Both the position numbers and the translations under genes were made by a program. From NCBI GenBank assembly GCA_900604495.1, contig UWOR01000019.1, forward strand, positions 1-44,951: 44,951 nucleotides of DNA. Direction: 5' to 3'. Of this stretch, positions 7,909 through 14,832 are shown in pieces (within the stretch, counting starts at the first letter, position 1; the number at the start of each line of letters is the position of its first letter). The notes below the pieces were generated by a model. It did not search any database. It was given only the letters and a program-made list of their open reading frames with translations, and was not told where the DNA came from. The DNA comes from Desulfovibrio sp. Marseille-P6017. GTDB lineage: Bacteria > Bacillota_A > Clostridia > Peptostreptococcales > Peptostreptococcaceae.

Positions 7909-8721
7909 ATGTCAAAATGTAATTCATGTCCTTCAAAAGGAAGTTGTAATACAAAATCTAGCAATTGTACTGTAGTTAACCATCCTTATAACAATATAAA
8001 AAAAGTTATCGCTATAATGAGTGGAAAAGGGGGAGTTGGTAAGTCAACAGTTACTACTCTTTTAGCTAAACAGCTAACAAATATGGGATTTAAAGTAGGT
8101 ATATTAGACTCTGATATTACAGGACCTAGTATTCCTAGATTAATGGGTTTAAAAGATGAAAGAGCTATGTCTAACGGTAATGATATATATCCTGTAGCTA
8201 ATAAAGATAATATAAAAACTATGTCTATAAACTATATGGTAGATATAGAAGATCAACCTGTAGTTTGGAAAGGACCTATGATTACTAATGCTGTAAAGCA
8301 ATTTTATAGCAATGTATTATGGGGAGAACTTGATTATTTATTAATAGATATGCCTCCAGGTACTGGAGATGTGGCTATGACTGTAATGCAATCACTTCCT
8401 ATAAATGGTATTGTTATGGTATCTGTTCCTCAAGATATGATATCTATGATAGTTGCTAAAGCTATCAATATGGCAAAGATGCTAAATGTAAATGTTTTAG
8501 GTGTAGTTGAAAATATGAGCTATATTCAATGCCCTGATTGCGATAAAAAAATAAAATTATTTGCTGGTGAAGAAAACGATAAATTCTTTAAAAAGAATAA
8601 TATAAGTCTTCTTGGTGAGCTTCCAATGACTAAGGAAATTATAAATATAACTCATAATGGAGTCGATGAGATTAGTTCCGATCTAGAAGGCACACTAAAA
8701 AACATTGTAAGTAAATTATAA
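7909..8721 (+). CDS. Mrp/NBP35-family P-loop ATPase (Fe-S cluster carrier)
   Basis: A 270-residue cytosolic ATPase. It has the deviant Walker A SGKGGVGKST (38-47), the switch motif DMPPGTGD (147-154) and a C-terminal C208-x2-C211 pair used by Mrp/ApbC/Nbp35 dimers to hold a 4Fe-4S cluster. An N-terminal extension carries four cysteines (C4, C7, C13, C20), as in Nbp35-like forms, and may bind a second cluster. It is thought to deliver Fe-S clusters to apo-enzymes. The aconitase-superfamily hydratase encoded 6 kb away would be one client, but that link is inference. Monocistronic. Confidence 0.9.
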   Translation: MSKCNSCPSKGSCNTKSSNCTVVNHPYNNIKKVIAIMSGKGGVGKSTVTTLLAKQLTNMGFKVGILDSDITGPSIPRLMGLKDERAMSNGNDIYPVANKDNIKTMSINYMVDIEDQPVVWKGPMITNAVKQFYSNVLWGELDYLLIDMPPGTGDVAMTVMQSLPINGIVMVSVPQDMISMIVAKAINMAKMLNVNVLGVVENMSYIQCPDCDKKIKLFAGEENDKFFKKNNISLLGELPMTKEIINITHNGVDEISSDLEGTLKNIVSKL

Positions 8722-8733
8722 ATACATATATAA

Positions 8734-8775
8734 AGTAAATAGGCTTTAGAATTATTCTAAAGCCTATTTACTATA
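8734..8775 (+). terminator. Bidirectional terminator between mrp-like gene and gntR
   Basis: A 17-bp perfect stem (8734-8750 and 8756-8772) lies between two convergent genes and ends at the stop codon of the GntR gene. Confidence 0.88.
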
Positions 8776-9450
8776 TTAAAATACCTCACTTAACTGATTT
8801 TTATACCTAGCCATAAACCTTTCTTTTGCTTTTGATATATGATTCCTAGCTTCTTCTTCAGCTAATGATTCATTTCCATTTTCTATAGCACTCATTATTT
8901 TTTTATGTTCTTCGAAGGCTATTCTTCTAGTCTCAACCGTACTTAAACTTATCTTTCTTAGACTTTTTAAATATTCAAACATATGTTCTATTTGATTAAT
9001 TAGACGCTTATTCTTACTTGAATGAAGTAATATAGTGTTAAATTTAACATGAAGATCCTCAACTCTTTGAGCATCTTCAATACTTTCTTCCATCTCTTCA
9101 ATTATATCTCTTAATCTTCTTATATCAAGCCTAGAGATATTTAGACATGCAAGTCTTGCAGCTAAGCCTTCTAATACTTCTCTGAGATCATAAATCTCTA
9201 AAGCATCCTCTATAGATATTCCAATCACAATCGTTCCTTTTCTTGGTATACTTGTTGCTAGGCCCTCAATTTCTAACTGTCTTAATGCCTCTCTAACAGG
9301 TGTTCTACTAACACCCATACTAGATGCTATTATATTCTCTACTAACCTATCCCCTTCTTTTAACCTATTTTCAAAAATAGCATTTCTAAGTTCATCTAAA
9401 ACTACTTCTCTTATTGATCTTGGATCTTCGTTATCTATTTTTGTAAACAT
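8776..9450 (-). CDS. GntR-family (FadR/FCD) regulator of the oad unit
   Basis: A 224-residue regulator: N-terminal GntR winged helix with VSRTPVREALRQLEIEGL, then an all-helical FCD effector domain. I chose the ATG at 9450 because AAGAGGAG lies just upstream. An in-frame extension to 9486 would read through the oad terminator hairpin and is unlikely. In the FCD metal site the usual FH reads FN (KFNTILLHSS), while later His residues (EEHKKI, ARNHI) remain. E. faecalis CitO, which controls citrate genes, is of the same family. It follows oadB and is therefore a likely local regulator of the oad and cit units. Confidence 0.88.
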   Translation of the reverse strand: MFTKIDNEDPRSIREVVLDELRNAIFENRLKEGDRLVENIIASSMGVSRTPVREALRQLEIEGLATSIPRKGTIVIGISIEDALEIYDLREVLEGLAARLACLNISRLDIRRLRDIIEEMEESIEDAQRVEDLHVKFNTILLHSSKNKRLINQIEHMFEYLKSLRKISLSTVETRRIAFEEHKKIMSAIENGNESLAEEEARNHISKAKERFMARYKNQLSEVF

Positions 9451-9476
9451 ATCCATCTCCTCTTTCCTCTTAAAAT

Positions 9477-9516
9477 AAAAATACACTTAGATAATATCGA
9501 TTATCTAAGTGTATTT
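9477..9516 (-). terminator. Terminator after oadB
   Basis: An 18-bp perfect inverted repeat (9477-9494 and 9499-9516, loop of four), with U-rich sequence following on the minus strand. It separates the oad operon from the downstream gntR, although some readthrough may express gntR. Confidence 0.88.
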
Positions 9517-9538
9517 TGCTTTATAATCAATATATTAA

Positions 9539-10669
9539 TTAAGCAAAGAACTTAAGTAATATACCAGCTGCTACCGCAGAGCCTATAACACCTGCTACAT
9601 TTGGACTCATAGCATGCATTAATAAGAAGTTTGAAGGATTTTCTTCTTGCCCAACCTTTTGAACAACTCTTGATGCCATTGGTACTGCTGAAACTCCTGC
9701 TGCACCTATCATTGGGTTAACTTTTCCTTTAGTTAATTTACACATTAACTTTCCGCCTAAAACTCCTGCTGCTGTACCTACTGAGAATGCAGCAAGTCCC
9801 ATTGCTATTATACCTAAAGTTTGAGCACTTAATAATGTATCTGCATTAGTTGTTGCTCCAACTGATAATCCAAGTAATATAGTTACTATATACATTAAAG
9901 AACTTTGAGCAGTTTCTACTAATTTAGGAACTAATCCTGATTCTTTTATTAAGTTACCAAACATTAACATACCTACAAGTGGTGCTGCTGTTGGTAATAA
10001 TCCTATAACTATTATCATAACTACTATTGGGAATATTATCTTTTCTTTTTTAGTAACAACTCTAGTTTGTTCCATTTTTATAGCTCTTTCTTCCTTAGTA
10101 GTTAAAGCTTTTATTATTGGTGGTTGTATAACTGGTACTAGTGCCATATAAGAATAAGCAGCTAGCGCTATTGTACCTAATAATTCTGGAGCTAGCGCAC
10201 CAGTTAATTGTATAGCTGTTGGTCCATCTGCACCACCTATTATACCTATAGATGCTGCTTGTGGTCCTGTAAATCCAAGAGCTATCGCTCCTAAGAATGC
10301 AAAGAATACACCAAATTGTGCAGCTCCTCCAAGTAACATTGTCTTAGGATTAGCTATCATTGGACCGAAATCTGTTCCAGCTCCGATACATAAGAATATA
10401 AGTGGTGGATAAATACCAAGTTTAACACCTTGATATAGATAGTAGAATAATCCACCTTTATCACCATCATGTGCAGCTTTCATTAAATCAACACCTGGCA
10501 TATTTGCAAGTAACATACCAGTTGCTATTGGTATAAGTAAGTATGGTTCATAACCTTTGCTAATAGCTAAGTATAAGAAAAAGCATGCTAAAGCTATGAC
10601 TATTACTTGTTTAATGTTCATTTGTGCGAACCCTGATTCCATTACGAAATCCATTAACATTTGACCCAT
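9539..10669 (-). CDS. oadB: Oxaloacetate decarboxylase beta subunit (Na+ pump)
   Basis: A 376-residue integral membrane protein of the Na+-translocating decarboxylase beta family, usually 370-430 residues. It has the signature IGIIGGADGPTAIQ with the essential Asp (D148) that binds Na+ in the channel, and a second-half repeat GVSAVPMASRVVQ. It decarboxylates carboxybiotin and drives Na+ out of the cell. The same subunit type serves methylmalonyl-CoA, malonate and glutaconyl-CoA decarboxylases, but oadA upstream in the same operon identifies oxaloacetate as substrate. Last gene of the oad unit. Confidence 0.93.
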   Translation of the reverse strand: MGQMLMDFVMESGFAQMNIKQVIVIALACFFLYLAISKGYEPYLLIPIATGMLLANMPGVDLMKAAHDGDKGGLFYYLYQGVKLGIYPPLIFLCIGAGTDFGPMIANPKTMLLGGAAQFGVFFAFLGAIALGFTGPQAASIGIIGGADGPTAIQLTGALAPELLGTIALAAYSYMALVPVIQPPIIKALTTKEERAIKMEQTRVVTKKEKIIFPIVVMIIVIGLLPTAAPLVGMLMFGNLIKESGLVPKLVETAQSSLMYIVTILLGLSVGATTNADTLLSAQTLGIIAMGLAAFSVGTAAGVLGGKLMCKLTKGKVNPMIGAAGVSAVPMASRVVQKVGQEENPSNFLLMHAMSPNVAGVIGSAVAAGILLKFFA

Positions 10670-10697
10670 GTCATCTTCCTCCTCTAGCTTTTTAATA

Positions 10698-11045
10698 CTA
10701 TGCTATTTTTAATATTACATCTCCAAGATTTACGTTTTGTCCTTTTTCAACATGTATAGTTGATATAGTTCCATCAACTGGAGCTATTATTTCATTTTCC
10801 ATTTTCATTGCCTCAAGTATAGCTACTACGTCACCTTTTTTAACTGCTTGTCCTTCTTTAACTAATATGTTGAACATGCTTCCTGGCATTGGAGCAGTTA
10901 TATCTTCACCAGCACCATTTGAAACTGGAGCTGCTTTAGGAGCTGGAGCAGCAGTTTGAACTGGCTTTTGTCCTGGCTGTACTTCTTCTACTTCAACTTG
11001 ATATACTTTTCCGTTTAATGTTATGTTATAAGCTTTTATACTCAT
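10698..11045 (-). CDS. Separate biotin carrier protein of the decarboxylase
   Basis: A 115-residue biotinyl protein with the biotin site EAMKMENE (lysine 81) in the barrel-sandwich domain (about 48-115), preceded by an Ala/Pro linker (residues 26-42) and a short N-terminal segment. It replaces the C-terminal biotin domain found fused to OadA in Klebsiella; the OadA here ends without one. It carries carboxybiotin between OadA and the membrane subunit OadB. Good GGGAG ribosome site; 28 bp upstream of oadB. BioY encoded at 28.5 kb could supply its cofactor. Confidence 0.92.
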   Translation of the reverse strand: MSIKAYNITLNGKVYQVEVEEVQPGQKPVQTAAPAPKAAPVSNGAGEDITAPMPGSMFNILVKEGQAVKKGDVVAILEAMKMENEIIAPVDGTISTIHVEKGQNVNLGDVILKIA

Positions 11046-11136
11046 TTTAATCTCCCTTTCATTTCATAAAAATAATTTTATAATTTCGATTTTAATTTTT
11101 TATATTTTTTATAATCATGTTAGTGTAAGTTAATTA

Positions 11137-11412
11137 TTACTTTACTCTTTTTATACTTCTTATATGAAGGTTTGGATTTAACTTTCCATTTCCAGCCATT
11201 ATAGATGCTGTTAAGCAAGCTACTAATCTTTCTTCTTCGTCATTATCATCTATCACTGTATTTGTAGTAACCGGTTTAACTTCTTCTTTTTTATTTTCTT
11301 TAAATAAAACTTTAAATGAGCTAAGTACTACAGCTATTAAAGCTAAAGTTAAAAGAACGATTGTCATACTTGATATTGTGATAGATATACCATCCATAAA
11401 TGTTATATTCAT
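11137..11412 (-). CDS. oadG: Oxaloacetate decarboxylase gamma subunit
   Basis: A 91-residue protein with one N-terminal membrane span (about residues 12-34) and a charged cytoplasmic tail ending IRSIKRVK. It has the size, topology and operon position of OadG, which anchors the alpha subunit to the beta subunit. I take the ATG at 11412, preceded by AGGTGG; an upstream in-frame GTG would overlap that site. OadG proteins conserve little sequence, so position in the operon is the main support. The 92-bp gap before the biotin carrier gene has no clear terminator. Confidence 0.82.
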   Translation of the reverse strand: MNITFMDGISITISSMTIVLLTLALIAVVLSSFKVLFKENKKEEVKPVTTNTVIDDNDEEERLVACLTASIMAGNGKLNPNLHIRSIKRVK

Positions 11413-11428
11413 ATTTACCACCTATTCT

Positions 11429-12829
11429 CTACATAGTTACTGTTATATATTGTATAGCATTTTCATCAACTTCTTCAGTTGTAGCACATTCATTGTACTT
11501 AGATTCTAAGAACTTTGGAGCTACTTGAGGGAATAATGCATAAGCTAATACATCTTCATCAGTCTTAGCTAATTCACCAGCTTCTTTTTTCATAGCTTCA
11601 AATTCAGGAGCTATTAAATCAGCAGGTCTTACAGTTATTACTTCATCATCTCCAATTATTTTCTTTTTAATTTCTTCATCTATTGATGCAGGAGCCTTAC
11701 CATATAATCCTTTTACATAGTCTTTTATTTCTTTTGGAACTAACTTATATCTTTCTCCTGTTAAAACATTGAATAAAGCTTGTGTTCCAACCATTTGACT
11801 TAAAGGTGTTACAAGTGGTGGGTATCCTAAGTCTTTTCTAACTCTTGGTACTTCGTTAAGTACATCTTCATATTTATCTTCAGCATTTTGTTGCTTCATT
11901 TGAGATAAAAGGTTAGATAACATTCCTCCCGGAACTTGGTACTTTAATGTTTGAGGATCTGTTAGTAAAACCTTTGCATCAAGTACGCCTTCGGCCATAT
12001 ACTTATCTCTTATTGGCTTAAAGTACTCTGCAACTTCAAGTAAAGCTTCCATATTTAATTCTGGATTTCTATCCATTTCAGCAAAAGCTATTGCTAAAGA
12101 TTCAGTTGGAGGCTGAGAAGTACCACCAGATAATGGAGATATTGCTGTATCGATTATATCTATACCTGCCTCAACAGCTTTCATATATAACATTTCAGCT
12201 ATACCACCTGTACAATGAGTATGTAGCTCTAAAGGCAAATCAGTTACTTCTTTTAATTTCTTTATTAAGTCATATGCATTGTATGGTGTAAGTACCCCTG
12301 CCATATCTTTTATACATATAGAATCAGCACCCATATTTTCCATAGTTTTAACTAATTCAACATAGTACTCAGTAGTATGTACTGGACTTGTTGTATAAGA
12401 TATTGCACATTGACAGTGTCCATTATATTTCTTTATGGCTTTCATTGATGCTTCTAAGTTTCTAACATCATTTAATGCATCGAATACTCTTATTATATCA
12501 ATTCCATTTTTTATAGATAATTCTATAAATTTTTCTACTGTATCATCAGCGTAGTTTCTATAACCTAAAAGATTTTGTCCTCTAAGTAGCATTTGTAACT
12601 TTGTATTTTTAACATGCTTTCTTATAAGTCTTAATCTTTCCCATGGATCTTCATTTAAGAATCTTATACAAGAGTCAAATGTTGCTCCACCCCAAACTTC
12701 CATTGAGTAGTATCCTACTTTATCCATCGTTTCTAAAATAGGTATCATTTCATCTGTTTTTAACCTAGTTGCCATTAAAGATTGATGTCCGTCTCTTAAA
12801 GCAGTTTCAGTTATTTTTAACTTACTCAT
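11429..12829 (-). CDS. oadA: Oxaloacetate decarboxylase alpha subunit, carboxyltransferase
   Basis: A 466-residue cytosolic protein of the pyruvate carboxylase subunit B/OadA family. It has TALRDGHQS at residues 9-17 (metal ligand D13), CIKDMAG with K174, and LHTHCTGG with metal ligands H203 and H205. It moves the carboxyl group of oxaloacetate to biotin, giving pyruvate. It is shorter than the 590-residue fused form because the biotin domain is encoded separately. Pyruvate carboxylase 5S subunits look alike, but oadG and oadB in the same operon decide the direction. The promoter and two GntR-type operators lie just upstream. Confidence 0.93.
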   Translation of the reverse strand: MSKLKITETALRDGHQSLMATRLKTDEMIPILETMDKVGYYSMEVWGGATFDSCIRFLNEDPWERLRLIRKHVKNTKLQMLLRGQNLLGYRNYADDTVEKFIELSIKNGIDIIRVFDALNDVRNLEASMKAIKKYNGHCQCAISYTTSPVHTTEYYVELVKTMENMGADSICIKDMAGVLTPYNAYDLIKKLKEVTDLPLELHTHCTGGIAEMLYMKAVEAGIDIIDTAISPLSGGTSQPPTESLAIAFAEMDRNPELNMEALLEVAEYFKPIRDKYMAEGVLDAKVLLTDPQTLKYQVPGGMLSNLLSQMKQQNAEDKYEDVLNEVPRVRKDLGYPPLVTPLSQMVGTQALFNVLTGERYKLVPKEIKDYVKGLYGKAPASIDEEIKKKIIGDDEVITVRPADLIAPEFEAMKKEAGELAKTDEDVLAYALFPQVAPKFLESKYNECATTEEVDENAIQYITVTM

Positions 12830-12918
12830 CCTATTTCACACTCCTATCTCAATTTATTTTAAAGTAACATCTTCATCACACTAAAAATAGTCGATTTTTG
12901 TTATTTCCTACTCTATTT

Positions 12919-12947
12919 ATTATATATATACATTTATTGTATACCAA
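12919..12947 (-). promoter_or_regulatory. oad operon promoter
   Basis: Minus-strand -35 TTGGTA (12942-12947), 17-base spacer, and a consensus -10 TATAAT (12919-12924). The -35 box lies inside the operator TTGGTATACAA, so a bound regulator would block RNA polymerase. Confidence 0.82.
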
Positions 12948-12986
12948 GTTTTTTTAGTGTTCTTTCTATCTATATTTGGTATACAA
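12937..12986. promoter_or_regulatory. Paired GntR-type operators of the oad operon
   Basis: TTGTATACCAA (12937-12947) and TTGGTATACAA (12976-12986) are exact reverse complements of each other. Each is close to the palindrome TTGTATACAA typical of FadR/FCD-type GntR proteins. Their centres are 39 bp apart, close to four helical turns. The same core recurs upstream of the second GntR gene and at the cit promoter. Confidence 0.78.
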
Positions 12987-13001
12987 TTTATGCAAATAGT
13001 T

Positions 13002-13562
13002 TTAACTATACCCATTAACCACTACTTCTAATTTACCTGTTTCTGGACATATAACTAACCCATGTATATGTATATCTTTAGGCATTAAAGGATGATTCTT
13101 TATAGAGTTAATACTATCTTTGATTGAATCCTCTACTGAATTAAATCCATGTAGCCATTGTTTAACATCTATGCCAGAATTGAATAATGTGTCTATTATC
13201 TCCTTAGAAACTCCTCTATTTAAAATTTTATTTACAATTTCTTCTATATCAAGATTACACATTCCACATTTATGATGTCCTACAACTATCACTTCATCAA
13301 CTTCAAATTCATAAACAGCAAGTATAACACTCCTCATAATACTTCCAAATGCATGCATAACTGTAGCGCCTTCATTTTTTATTATTTTTGCATCACCATT
13401 TTTTATATTCATAGCCTTTGGTAAAAGTTTTGTTAATCTAGTATCCATACATGATAAAATAACTATTTTTTTATCTGGATGCTTTGATGTTATATATTCT
13501 TCATAATTTTTATTTTCTACAAATTTATTATTGTATTCTAATATTTCATTTAATTTACTCAC
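13002..13562 (-). CDS. Beta-class carbonic anhydrase
   Basis: A 186-residue zinc enzyme interconverting CO2 and bicarbonate. Zinc ligands and the Asp-Arg dyad are visible: C38-M-D40-T-R42 and GH96-H-K-C99. I start at GTG 13562 because AAGGAG lies six bases upstream; a longer in-frame form from 13583 lacks such a site. It sits between the prpF-like gene and the oad promoter, all on one strand, so its role is probably to handle CO2 released by oxaloacetate decarboxylation or to supply bicarbonate. The upstream hairpins suggest that its expression is attenuated relative to the preceding genes. Confidence 0.9.
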   Translation of the reverse strand: MSKLNEILEYNNKFVENKNYEEYITSKHPDKKIVILSCMDTRLTKLLPKAMNIKNGDAKIIKNEGATVMHAFGSIMRSVILAVYEFEVDEVIVVGHHKCGMCNLDIEEIVNKILNRGVSKEIIDTLFNSGIDVKQWLHGFNSVEDSIKDSINSIKNHPLMPKDIHIHGLVICPETGKLEVVVNGYS

Positions 13563-13597
13563 GCTAAACTCCTTATAAATCAAATTCTGGTATTTTA

Positions 13598-13652
13598 TTC
13601 TAATAAAAAGACCTAGAAAGTGTTTTTATTAGAAGCACCATTCTAGGTCTTT
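13598..13652 (-). terminator. Terminator with an overlapping alternative hairpin
   Basis: On the minus strand, aaagacctagaa/ttctaggtcttt (arms 13641-13652 and 13607-13618) is followed by TTTTATT, an intrinsic terminator after the prpF-like gene. A second 12-bp stem, ttctaataaaaa/tttttattagaa (arms 13623-13634 and 13598-13609), shares bases with the first and would absorb its U-tract. The two cannot form together, so conditional readthrough into the carbonic anhydrase gene is possible. Confidence 0.7.
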
Positions 13653-13679
13653 CATTATTACAATAATGTAAATACTTTT

Positions 13680-14813
13680 TTATTTATAATAAACTGTTCC
13701 ATCCATTATCATTCTAGATGTTCTATATCCATATACCCAAGGTACATCTCTATTTCCATCTTTATCTATATTACACTCAACTCCATTTTGCATTAAGCCA
13801 CCTGGGTGAGCTATATTTAAACTTTCTGGGTTGAATCCTTTTCTAACAACTTGATTAACTATAGTTCCTTCTATAGTAGCTGCTGTTGCTGTACATAATG
13901 CACCTGTAAGAGCATATGTTTTATGAGTAAGTTGCATAGACATCATTCTTCCTAATAAGTCCATGTCTTTTTCTTCTATAACATTTCCATTAACATTAGT
14001 ATATGTAGAAGGTTCAGCTACTATAGTTAACTTAGGAACACCTGGAGATTTTTCAGCTGATTCTTTATAATCATCTATAAATCCAAGCATTACAGCCCCT
14101 AACCCTCTTATAGTTTCTAATCTCTCTAACATATCTTTATTGCTATCTATTTCATCTGGTAACTCTTTACCTGTAAGTCCAACATCACTTGCTCTTACAA
14201 ATATAAGAGGATTTGATGAATCTACTAAAGATACTTCAACTGACTTATACCCTGGTACATCTACTGCATCTACTACATTTCCAGTAGGTAATAATTTTCC
14301 AGTCATAGCTCCTGCTGGATCTTTAAATGCAAGTTTTACTACTGACGATGTCCCTGGAACACCTGCTATACAAAAGTCTCCATCATAACTTACTTTTCCA
14401 TCTGGAGTTTGTACATGAGAGTATATTATTTTTTTAGTGTTAGTATTGTATATCCTTACCACAGTTTCAGGAGAAGTTACTTCTACTAATCCTTTTTCTA
14501 TAGCATAAGGTCCAACTGCTGATGATACATTTCCACAGTTTCCTTTATAAGATACTATTGGCTTATCAATAGATACTTGTGCAAATGTGTAATTAACATC
14601 CCAATCTGGATTATCAGATTTTGATATTATTGCAACCTTACTAGTTGTAGATGTTGCTCCACCTAATCCATCTATTTGACGAACATCTGGGCTACCCATT
14701 ACTGATAAAAGTATTTCATCCCATAATCCTTTATCTGAAGGTAAATTTTCTTCATTTATAAATACACCTTTACTTGTTCCACCTCTAAATATAGTACATT
14801 CAAGTTTATTCAT
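13680..14813 (-). CDS. PrpF-family isomerase (aconitate/methylaconitate type)
   Basis: A 377-residue protein of the PrpF family, whose diaminopimelate epimerase fold carries out cis-trans or double-bond isomerisation of unsaturated tricarboxylates. It opens with the family's FRGGTSKGVF, then MGSPDVRQIDGLGG, GNCGNVSSAVGPYAIE and, near the end, VVRKGFNPESLNIAHPGG. E. coli YbhH is of this type and is encoded near the aconitase-like YbhJ, as here. There is no methylcitrate synthase or methylisocitrate lyase nearby, so a methylcitrate cycle is unlikely. Aconitate isomerase activity is an attractive but unproven guess. ATG with AGGGGAAG; 19 bp after the hydratase gene. Confidence 0.85.
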   Translation of the reverse strand: MNKLECTIFRGGTSKGVFINEENLPSDKGLWDEILLSVMGSPDVRQIDGLGGATSTTSKVAIISKSDNPDWDVNYTFAQVSIDKPIVSYKGNCGNVSSAVGPYAIEKGLVEVTSPETVVRIYNTNTKKIIYSHVQTPDGKVSYDGDFCIAGVPGTSSVVKLAFKDPAGAMTGKLLPTGNVVDAVDVPGYKSVEVSLVDSSNPLIFVRASDVGLTGKELPDEIDSNKDMLERLETIRGLGAVMLGFIDDYKESAEKSPGVPKLTIVAEPSTYTNVNGNVIEEKDMDLLGRMMSMQLTHKTYALTGALCTATAATIEGTIVNQVVRKGFNPESLNIAHPGGLMQNGVECNIDKDGNRDVPWVYGYRTSRMIMDGTVYYK

Positions 14814-14832
14814 AACGACTTCCCCTTTTTTA

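Noticed and set aside
9451..9486. N-terminal extension of the first GntR protein (MYFYFKRKEEMD)
   Set aside because: It would translate through the oadB terminator hairpin, while a good AAGAGGAG site fits the ATG at 9450.
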